Positions 21,911-31,253 of a stretch of 64,000 nt of DNA are shown in pieces. A program made the translations under genes and the position numbers. The notes beneath the pieces were generated by a model that searched no databases, was not told the DNA's origin, and worked only from the letters and a program-made list of their open reading frames with translations. Source of the stretch: Ciona intestinalis (Eukaryota; Chordata; Ascidiacea; Phlebobranchia; Cionidae). Positions within the stretch are counted from its first letter, which is position 1, and the number at the start of each line of letters is the position of its first letter. Location of the stretch: positions 2,976,097-3,040,096 of the forward strand of contig NC_020174.2 in assembly GCF_000224145.3 (NCBI RefSeq). The letters are read 5' to 3'.

Positions 21911-23737
21911 ATGTCCATCACTAGTCATAAAAATGATATCAATGAGGAAGAAAAAGAATCAATAAATCTACTTTCTGTCAGTGAAAATGGATCAAAACAA
22001 AATAACAATGAACACATGAGCGCACACAGAAGAAAGGGTAGCAGCCCAAGCTTAAGGACCAGCAGAAACAGTAGCCATGGAAGAAGCCTACAAAGAAAAT
22101 CTCATACTAATACTCATAGTCCATCTAGGAACAGAGATACAGACTCAATTGGGAGTGCAGGGAGCATTATGTTTAATATTAGAACCCCTTCTGGTGGAAG
22201 CAAGTATACCTCACCATCTATTGCAAGCGTGGATGTGAATGATGAGATTTTAGTTGGTGATGAAAGGGAGTTTCATGATGCTTGTAAGTCTGGAGATATT
22301 GACGAGGTGAAACGTTTTATAAAGTCTGGCATTGATATTAACTGCAGGAATAAGCATGATCGTGTTCCAATGCATTGGGCTGCGGGAAATGGGCATTTAG
22401 AAATTGTTAAGGAACTGCTGGATGATGGTGCTATGATGGATGCAGCTGATAAGTTTGGTATGGATACTTTGCTTTGGGGGGCCTGGTTTGGTCATGCAGC
22501 TTGTGTAAAGCATATGATGCATGCAGGTGCTAAGTTTACAACAAAGAACAAGCATGGGTATACTTGGCTACACTGTGCTGTACAAAATAATCACATGTCA
22601 GTGGTGAATATATTGACAGAAGAAATGCAAGATTTTGACAAAGATATTCAAGATGACAGTGGAAAAACAAGTCTCCATGTTGCTTGTAAATTTGGCAGGC
22701 ATGAAATAGCCCAACGCTTGCTTGAATTAAACTGTAAAGGGAAAATCAAAGATAATGCAGGGAATTTGCCAATACATATAGCAGCTAAACACGGCTTTTA
22801 TGAAGTTATCGCACCACTGTATGAAGCTGATAATAGCCTTGATCAAGTGAACAGTGACCATAAAACTGCTCTTCACCTTGCAGCAGAAGCTGGTCATTCA
22901 GCGTTTTGCTTGGAGCTTTTAAAGTTTGATGTCGATGTCAATGCTGAGACTGAGGATGAAGTTTGTCCTTTACATCTTGCTGTAATAAATGGCCACTATG
23001 ATGTAGCAACAGTGCTCATTGAACATAATGCTGATATAGATGCTGGGAATAAACACAACCAAACACCCCTGCATTTTGCTGTTACTGGGAGTAATTTAGA
23101 ATTGACAAGAATCTTGGTAAAAGCTGGGGCAAATGCAAGTGTTCAAGATGCAAGAAATGAAACGCCACTGCATTTAGCAGCAGAGAACGGCTTGGGGGAA
23201 ATTACTGAGTTGTTACTGCTTGCTCATTCTAATCATAACCTCATGGATCAGAAGGGAAAGACACCCCTTGATGTTGCAGCCCGTGGTAACTATGTAAACA
23301 TTGTTGACATGATCATTAAAGCTGAACGCTACTATTACTGGCGAATGGCTATGCAGGCAAATAACAGCGTAGTCCTATCTGGAAACCTGAGTTTTAAACC
23401 AGACAACCATTTATCTACACAACATTTACGGTCATTGCTGTATCGGTTAGCTACCAAGTATTTAAAGTCTATTGAATGGAAACAACTTGCATTTTTCTGG
23501 GGGTTCACTGACAAGCAGTTACTTGCTATTGAAGAACAATACACAGGGAATAAAAGCTATAAAGAACATGGTCATAGGATGCTTCTTATATGGTTGCATG
23601 GATGTCAGATTTCTGGCCAGAATCCAATCAAAGGGTTATATGAAGGGTTGGTAGGTATACAGAAAACTGAACTTGCAGAAACTATGCGAGCAAAAGCTGC
23701 ACAAACGGATAATGAAAAAGGATGCTGTATTTCCTGA
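21911..23737 (+). CDS. Ankyrin-repeat and death-domain protein, ANKDD1-like, intronless
   Basis: One uninterrupted frame of 608 residues. Residues 1-115 are low complexity and Ser/Arg rich. About 11 ankyrin repeats follow from about 118 to 470 (REFHDACKSGDIDEVKRFIK, then HWAAGNGHLEIVKELL, HLAAEAGHSAFCLELL, HFAVTGSNLELTRILV, HLAAENGLGEITELLL and others). A death-domain-like region spans about 500-585 (LSTQHLRSLLYRLATKYL, IEWKQLAFFWGFTDKQL, GHRMLLIWLHGC). This order matches ANKDD1A/B of vertebrates, adaptor-like proteins of poorly known role. The chain ends GCCIS, which fits a CaaX prenylation box (CCIS). A TTTCAG acceptor-like site at about 21811-21816 may mark a 5' UTR intron or trans-splice site. 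The lack of coding introns sets it apart from every neighbour. Confidence 0.88.
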   Translation: MSITSHKNDINEEEKESINLLSVSENGSKQNNNEHMSAHRRKGSSPSLRTSRNSSHGRSLQRKSHTNTHSPSRNRDTDSIGSAGSIMFNIRTPSGGSKYTSPSIASVDVNDEILVGDEREFHDACKSGDIDEVKRFIKSGIDINCRNKHDRVPMHWAAGNGHLEIVKELLDDGAMMDAADKFGMDTLLWGAWFGHAACVKHMMHAGAKFTTKNKHGYTWLHCAVQNNHMSVVNILTEEMQDFDKDIQDDSGKTSLHVACKFGRHEIAQRLLELNCKGKIKDNAGNLPIHIAAKHGFYEVIAPLYEADNSLDQVNSDHKTALHLAAEAGHSAFCLELLKFDVDVNAETEDEVCPLHLAVINGHYDVATVLIEHNADIDAGNKHNQTPLHFAVTGSNLELTRILVKAGANASVQDARNETPLHLAAENGLGEITELLLLAHSNHNLMDQKGKTPLDVAARGNYVNIVDMIIKAERYYYWRMAMQANNSVVLSGNLSFKPDNHLSTQHLRSLLYRLATKYLKSIEWKQLAFFWGFTDKQLLAIEEQYTGNKSYKEHGHRMLLIWLHGCQISGQNPIKGLYEGLVGIQKTELAETMRAKAAQTDNEKGCCIS

Positions 23738-24755
23738 GTTAATCGTTCTTAACAAATCGGGTTTAATTTCCGAATCGTTCTCAACAAATCGGGTTTTACA
23801 TTCTAATTTTAAACAAACAATGAGTTGGAAAGTTATTGCGAGTCGAACAGTATCGGAAATCGGAATAAACAGTCTCGTGCTATGCCCGGGATGGTACTGT
23901 TGGTACGTGTTGTTTTTATTGTAGCTTTCAAGCTTTGTAGTTTTATCATTTTAGTCATACACTTGGGTGTGATGTTTGTACTAATTTAAAACTGGTCTGT
24001 AAAAGTTTATTTACAGCTGTTGTAGATTGAGTTAGTTTAGCAACCAGTAAAGTTTCTCAAGCTTTGTAGTTTTATCATTTTATTCATACACTTGGGTGTG
24101 ATGTTTGTACTAATTTAAAACTGGTGTGTAAAAGTTTATTTACAGCTGTTGTAGATTGAGTTAGTTTAGCAACCAGTAAAGTTTCATGCATGATTATTGC
24201 AGTCTTTTTTTTATAAATTTTTTTCTGCTTGTGTAAATCATAGTTTAGAGTTTGCAGTACCAACATTGTTCTTTTATTTTAAAGTGAAAGTAGTACTCCC
24301 AAAATGCATGATGTTTTTTACTTCAAATTCTGTATTATTATAATTTCAGTTTTGGTTTCTGTGTCCCATTGTTATATGTTTTTCCAACAGCATAACTACC
24401 ACTGGTTTTGGTAATAGTTATCGTGTTAATAATTTATGAAATATAAAATTATGGTGCTGCCAAAGCTATAATTCATTCGTACGTTTGGTGTGCAATTATT
24501 CTCTTTGATTCACAATCTTTCAGATTTGCTGTCACTTTTATATTTTTTTACGGACATACCATCTTTTTTACTGTTTAATATAAATTCAAATGCCATGCTT
24601 TTCTTGTGTTTTTTGTATTGATTTGCACAGGCAAAACATTGCCAATTTTCAGTTACTTTATGTGGTGCAGTTAGTTACTTAAGTATATATATATAGTTTT
24701 TATATGAAGCAGGTGAAATACTATATTGCCCTAACTTTTAATTTTGTTTGCTAGG
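23738..24755. other. 3' UTR of the ankyrin gene and gap to CTR1
   Basis: No gene recognised. Begins with a short repeat AATCGTTCT(T/C)AACAAATCGG at 23742 and 23773, then the 129-bp tandem duplication. Confidence 0.6.
23926..24183 (+). repeat. 129-bp tandem duplication
   Basis: Units 23926-24054 and 24055-24183 share CAAGCTTTGTAGTTTTATCA and everything after it; I count two differences (TTTTAGTC/TTTTATTC and GGTCTG/GGTGTG), so the duplication is recent. Confidence 0.9.
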
Positions 24756-24888
24756 TCCAATCTCAGGTATTTCAGATTCACGTACTTGCATGCGTAAGAA
24801 TTACAGACAATTTACAAAGAATCAAATTTTTGTTCTACTGCTGATATACTGTGTGTTTTCACTGATCCTGTTCGTAAAGTTCTTCAAA

Positions 24889-27800
24889 ATGAATCACAAT
24901 CATCACATGATGAGCAGCGGTGGTGATCACATGATGCATCATATGAATACAACAATGTCAATGTCATCACACAATAACTCCGTCAACACAACTATGCCTC
25001 CAATGAATCCACATGAAGGACATCATACAATCAGCCATGGAGACGAAGTAGGTTTATATAAACTGTTGTACTGTACTTAACGTTAGGGGTAGTAAGTACT
25101 GGTCATGGTGTAACATTAGAGGTGCTTGACACATGGCTCTATTGATACGAGTGCCTAGGGTGGCATGTCGCTCCAATTTTGAAAAAGCGGTGACATCATA
25201 GGTTTTAGCACACCAGGTTTAAGCTTAAAAAACTTTACTCTGTTGTTAGGTGCCTATTTAATCAATGAGGTTCATTATGTTTGACAATAGAAATAAGTGT
25301 AACTGTATACTAACAATGAATGTTACACCTTTGGACAGAATTAAAAAAACAGCCCACATGTACTGTACACGATGTACGCTTATAATGAGCTATGGCACTG
25401 CGTGCTTCTGTTTGTTAATAGGCATTAAGTTTTGTGTGTTTTATAACTTGCCTATAATATTCAAACTAAATCAGTTGCCTATTCTTTTGCTAAAATGTAG
25501 TTTTAGTTGCCGAATTTATTGAATATATATTTCATATGGTATTATGCGTCAATACTTTAAATATTCAAAGTACAAAACTTAAGAAAGAAGCAGCAATGAT
25601 AATCTGATAGGAAAAACATAAGAAAGAAGCAACATCCTGATACAGAACGGCAGCACTCCTTAAAATCAATTCCTAAACCTAAAAAAAGATATGAATAAAA
25701 TATGAATATTGCATTGACAGTTGACACACTTACTTGGGTTGCGACATGTTACATGTGATTAAATCCAATAAGGAAGTTTATATGCTCGACAGGCCAGATT
25801 GAAAAATGCCCAGAGTTTTAAGATTTCCCCCCCAAAAAATGCGCGGAGGTCGTTTGTATTTATTACTACCAAAGCAAATATTTCAAATCTGTGTGAAAAA
25901 AATGTAAAAAGTATCCTTTATGCAAAAAGCAATGTTTCAATCTTGGTCAACAGGCATTCTTTGTACAATATTTCTTTCAAACTTAGTTATAAATGGTCAA
26001 ATACGTTTCTTCTTTAAACAAGTGTATGGTTACAGTGAGTTTTATATTTTATAAAAAGTGTACGTTTTTTATAAAAAGTGTATCTTTTTTTATTAAATCT
26101 TCCTGTCAGCCCGTTTAAGAAGATCACTATTATGTAGAGCAGCAACAAAACAACCTTTGTTAAACCATAGAAAGTGGTTTCTATTGACGTCATAACTCGT
26201 AACTCATAATTTTCTGGTCCTACTGGGGAAAAAGTGTTTACAAACTATTGTTATCACTCACAAAAGAAAGTCATTTATGGGAAAACAGAAGCAATTTACC
26301 AGCATTGCAGTTTTTCATTTAACACTTCTGTGTTAAAAATAGAAAACAAATGTGAAACCTGCATTTGCATCTTAACTCAATTTAGAAATACATAATCGTT
26401 TTATTTCCTTTGATTTGGCGCCTGTAATGCCCACAATACTTACTATTTGTCTGGCAGCGCTCTTAAACAATTTCCCAAATTGACCAATAGTATCATAAAA
26501 AGCTCTTTGTGTATGAGCGTCCAGTTTGATCGGCTGTATGATGAATTACGTGAATGAATCACATTGTTCGAAACTAAGGTGTACAATAACAAAATACCCG
26601 CGTCCCGTCTTATAACGAAAGTCGTTGCCCCATTACGTAATGGTAAAGCTTTAATTAACAATTGGATAATGCGGCGTAAATTTGTAGATGCGTTATCAAA
26701 GTATTTTAAAAATTGTGGCCGAAAAGAAAAATGACGTGCCGTCAGTCCACCGGGACATATTGCCTGCTGCATATTACCTCCGTTTAAATTATTTAAATAA
26801 AACAACCCGACCCCCCTACGCACTGGGAAGCTAGGTGTTTAGAAGGCATTCATAAAACTTTGTTTTCACAACTGATACCTATGTTACGATTGTTTTTCAG
26901 CATTTCTCGTGGCCACTTATTTTAGTAATATTCGTATTTCTGTTTAAATAACTGTATCTTATTTATCTTCGTGGGGCTTCGATAGTCATTATAATATGGG
27001 TGTTCCGTTTCATACACCTCGTGCACGCTTACGAGTTATCACAGGTGCAACTTTGTGGGTAAAATTATTTATTGTTTTATTTTAATGTGTGGCTGACAAT
27101 TCGGACAACTCAATAACAGAAACACAAAGTAATTTATCCCAAATCGACGTGTTTTGAATAACAGCGATGTAGAAATAGAATTGACAATACAGCGAAATTC
27201 GATTTTTAATGGCGCAGAATTTAGAATATGGAATTTCCTATGACGTCACATATCAGCTAATAAAATGTCAGATATCGAATTCGGATGCGTCGTGGGTGTG
27301 CTATTTTTGTTTTGTATGCAGTTAAGTGAAAATAATAGCATGTCACAATATGTTTTGCCTCTAGGCATACCACATACGGTAATTGCTACATGCCATGCAG
27401 TATCGAATATACAGTGCTGAAATGACTCGTTATAAATTGACCGATACATTCGTTGAAGAGCTTTAAAAAATCACAAGCCGTGGGTATGGTCATTTAATTT
27501 CACTCATTTCCCTATAAGCTTTAACTGGACGAGATAAATTTGAGACGTAATGACGTAATAATCAAGTGACCTCGTCTGCTCTAATCCGGATGCGTGAAAT
27601 CGTTAGTCAACCCTCGTGAGTTATTTTAATGTTAGACTACAACGTTTTAATAAACATACTTGCTGAGCTATGCGGTAATATCCGGTCAGTTATACATCAA
27701 AGAAAAGCGGCGTATATGAAACAGAACATTCGTGTTATACCGACTGTCGTTTTCGTGTTATAACGACTGTCGCCACGCGAGAACAAATCAAGTTTCATTT

Positions 27801-30800
27801 ATAAAATATTCGCATTTTTTAACTTTAAATCCTCAACCCAAAGATTTATTTGCAAATTTCGATGATAAACATCTAATATCCGCGTTTAAGTTGACTTCGA
27901 AATAGCAAAACTACTTTCTCCGATAAAAATTACCGTTTTAGCAAGCCGAGAAGTGCTTTCGTATAGATTACATATTTCCCACATGACGAGATGACGAAAT
28001 GTCTAACTTGTAAATTCGTGTTACATAAATAGTCTCCACACTCCACGCTTTTAGAATGTTAATCTGTCATGCAGTTTCTGCTATACTTAACAGTAGATTA
28101 TAGCTTGATGTATGGCAGCCGTGGTGACATACCCAAAGCAATGTCTAACGGTACGAAACCCTTTCGTATTAAAGAATATTATAGTATGGAGGGGGAAGAT
28201 AGGACACCTTTTCATCCGATTTTCTCGTCTCATTTGGTAGTAAACGAAGAACATTCAAAGAATTATTTAACCGTATCCTCGTAACTCCAATAGACCGTTG
28301 TTATTTGTTTAAAACACGATCTGGATATTTGGATATTATGTGCTAAAGGTGTCCCGTCTTCCCCCACCCTACTATATAGGGATATCGTTCATACTTTGTA
28401 TAACGAAACCACAGTTTGTCGTTTCCACGCCACGCGAGTGTATAGACAATATAAACGCAAGAGATAGCATAAAAATAAAAGTAGAATATGTTCCTATTTA
28501 AAACTATATGACCAAAGCCATAATGAAAACGATGCTTAAATTTAAACGTTCTAAAAAAATCGCGTAACCATACAGATTAAAAAACAAACCCGTGGGCAGA
28601 ATTAAACCATAAATAAAAGCGCCTTAAAAAAAGAAGCCTCGATTTCGAACATTGTGTAAAAGTGCACGTAACCAGATATGGCAAACTAGCTAGAAAGGCC
28701 CATTAGAACATCAATGAATCATAGTGTAAAAACCGTACCCGTGGTCACGCAGATTCGAAACAAAAGAGACAAAGCTGCCGTACCACAGAGCAAACAAGCG
28801 TCACTAGGTTAGTGCGGGACGTCACGCGCACGTCAAGAATTCCACGCATAATTAATAACCTCCTGGCTTGGACGGGGTTGTTTACTGCGCGTTTTATAAG
28901 TAAACATAAAACCTGACTCCACCCATAAAATGGAATGGAATTCCTGTTTTCCTTTACGACCGGTAGCAGAAATCAGAAGTAATGAAAGGATCTATGGGTG
29001 TTAACTTATTAATCCTGGCGTGGCAACGACATTGGTCATAAGTATAACATAGATTTCATGTTATACAGTTCATCTTTACTGTTCACTTGGTGGATTAAAC
29101 AAGATTTGCCAAACAACTCCCTTACTTAACTTACTTCATTATTGTTGAAAATATTCCTATGTTAATATTCCTATGTTTAATTTTTTTAGTCAAATGTCAG
29201 TACTATTTCGTCTAAAACACCTAGCTTTAGATTTTAATTGGCATATTTCAGTACAGCTGTACTGATTCACTCTGCGGCCTATGCGGTCCCCTAATTACCC
29301 AATTTATAGCTAGCACCCCCTTCATGGTTGCAAACGCCCCTTGGGTGTTGTTCATTATATACCATTACTTAACACTGAATGCATTGTATTATATCTGGTA
29401 TGTCTTTTTTATAGATGCACATGACCTTTTACTTTGGGGCAAGCAATGTTCAAATTCTCTTTGAGGGATGTACTGTTAATTCACCTGGAGGTAAATAACA
29501 TCAATTTCTATGGAATTTATTAATGCGATTAGAAATAGGCGTATTTCAAACTTAATCTGCTGAATCATGAAGCTATTTATGTGGTTTGTAATTTAAGTAT
29601 CACATCAGAGCTGTACTATAGTTTACATGCTATTATACCACTACATGGTATTATATATGAAATTTATTTTAACTTTTACTTTACACCTATTGCACTCAGT
29701 TGCAAACACTGATGTTACATACTGTAACTATTCAAAAAGCACCTGCCTCTAGCTATGATGTACTGAGTTCAAGGCTCGTCACTGCTAGCATTATTTGTGG
29801 GCATATTTGTCCATGACACTAAACAGCAAATACTCCAACACAGATGTTCAAATCGACATCCATAGAATAAATTAAATAAAAAAAAAATTACCCAAGTTAC
29901 ATTTAGTAGTGTGGGGGATGATGGGACGCTTTTAGCACAACACATTTAAATATCCTGATGGTGTTTTAAACAATTAATAACGGTATATGGAAGTCATGAG
30001 AATATGGTTTTATAATTCTTTCAATGTTCTTTGCTTACTACCAAATGGAACGAGAAAATAGAATGAAACAGTGTCCCATCTTTCCCCACCCTACTATATA
30101 TGGTAATGAACATAAATACTTTGCATTCATTTTACAAAAGTTTTTATTTTCCAGCTATGGTAGGAGCATGCATTGCGGTGTGTATTATTGCCATGTTGTA
30201 TGAAGGACTAAAAGTTCTTCGTGAGAGTTTATTGAAGAAATCAATCGTAAGTGTAAAGTACGCAACTGTAAACCGTAATGGCGGGGATGAATCAACATAT
30301 GTTGGAACGAATCGGACTGCCAGGTAACATTCCAATATTTCTGCTACCATACATATTGTAAAATAGTTTTTTCGGTCATATTTTCCTCATTTAAGTTTAT
30401 TCCAAAGTTTCATCTGCCATTCAGTAAGACTTACAGCTGATGTGAGATTATTTAATAGGCTTGCGGTCGAAACTGGTCACATTTTATAAATAATATTGTA
30501 ATTTATTTGCCTTATTTTAGACTATATATACATATTTTTAAATATTACATATATATTTTTTAATAAAGAGTGAAAACTACTTAAATTGATTAACAAATTT
30601 GCTATAATTATTTTTTTAAATGAGCTGACCATTTTGTATTCACGTAAGATAATATTGTGATGAATTTTAACCATATGTTTATTGTTTCATAAAATTGCAG
30701 ACAAAGGATATTTTCTGCACCTCATTTCATTCAAACTTTACTTCATCTGATTCAAGTAACAGTAAGCTATGCGTTGATGCTGATATTTATGACCTACAAC

Positions 30801-30902
30801 GCATACCTTGCAATCGCAATTATAATTGGAGCTGGACTGGGATATTTTCTCTTTGGTTGGAAAAAAGCAATCATTGTAGATATGAATGAGCATTGTCATT
30901 GA
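24889..30902 (+). CDS. SLC31A1: High-affinity copper transporter CTR1
   Basis: Exons 24889-25047, 29415-29490, 30155-30323, 30701-30902 join in phase to 201 residues. The first is Met/His rich ([24 protein letters not shown]) with several N-x-S/T sites, the usual copper-gathering ectodomain. Membrane segment 1 follows [14 protein letters not shown], segment 2 carries the MLIFM (M-x3-M) selectivity motif in [17 protein letters not shown], segment 3 has G-x3-G in [14 protein letters not shown], and the protein ends EHCH like human CTR1. It forms a trimer that takes up Cu(I) at the plasma membrane. An in-frame ATG at 24790 would add 33 residues with a hydrophobic stretch; the 24889 start was chosen because it matches the family. 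Intron 1 is 4.4 kb, the longest of the gene. Confidence 0.95.
26980..27075 (-). repeat. Family B SINE, tail only
   Basis: Inverse tail: ATGGGTGTTCCGTTTCATAC, ACGCTTACGAGTTATCAC, ACTTTGTGGGTAA. Confidence 0.7.
27706..27785 (+). repeat. Family B SINE, tail only, internally duplicated
   Basis: TATGAAACAGAACATTCGTG, then two copies of GTGTTATA(C/A)CGACTGTCG in a row and CCACGCGAGAACAAAT. Confidence 0.7.
28180..28378 (+). mobile_element. Family A MITE
   Basis: ATAGTATGGAGGGGGAAGAT at the left; TCTTCCCCCACCCTACTATA at the right; near full length. Confidence 0.88.
29740..29900 (+). repeat. Family B SINE, 5' and middle parts
   Basis: CTGCCTCTAGC and GAGTTCAAGGCTCGTC (B-box part), TTTGTCCATGACACTAAAC, then an A-rich stretch and CCCAAGTTACAT where a family A MITE begins; the SINE tail is absent after the MITE. 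Confidence 0.7.
29902..30100 (-). mobile_element. Family A MITE abutting a SINE
   Basis: TTAGTAGTGTGGGGGATGAT at the left; CATCTTTCCCCACCCTACTA at the right; ends 55 bp before CTR1 exon 3. Confidence 0.85.
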
Positions 30903-31248
30903 CCTATAGAGTAGTACGGTTTTGCGTAATTGTTACAGCAGTATTTTAAACCGATTTTTGATAATTATTACTTTCTACTTCACAATTGTGGTGTTGCATT
31001 CCATTTTTTGGAGTAAGAAAGTGCACTTAATGTTGTGTTATTGGATCGCAATTATTCAACTTGCTGTTGCGGTAGTGAATACTGTTTTATTGTGTTGTGT
31101 GGTGTGTCATATGCAACTACTTTGTATTTACCCGACCTTGAAATACCAAACAAACCTTGTACTTACACACATCAGTATCAAAATTCATAAATTTCAAAAA
31201 TGCATTTGTTCTGCCTTAATATTGAAATATTAGCTGCAACTGTTTGCT
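30903..31248. other. Tail-to-tail gap between CTR1 and OGG1
   Basis: Both 3' UTRs must fit in about 345 bp. An open frame at 30922-31233 plus has no recognisable product and no credible start. Confidence 0.5.
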
Positions 31249-31253
31249 TTATT
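31248..31253 (-). terminator. AATAAA poly(A) signal overlapping the OGG1 stop
   Basis: On the minus strand the end of the frame reads GTG AAA TAA AGC, so AATAAA includes the stop codon. Confidence 0.45.

Larger units (their letters stand above)
25048..29414 (+). other. Large first intron of CTR1
   Basis: No exon recognised on either strand; frames such as 26443-26823 minus have no domain signal. Holds SINE tails at 26980 and 27706 and a family A MITE at 28180-28378. Confidence 0.55.

Noticed and set aside
24084-24266. Minus-strand frame over the 129-bp duplication
   Set aside because: Shadow of a repeated AT-rich stretch.
26443-26823. 126-codon minus-strand frame in CTR1 intron 1
   Set aside because: No domain, no splice-compatible ends and ordinary intron composition; chance.
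30922-31233. 103-codon hydrophobic plus-strand frame after CTR1
   Set aside because: No true ATG at its head, it falls in the CTR1 3' UTR, and its hydrophobic look follows from T-rich DNA.
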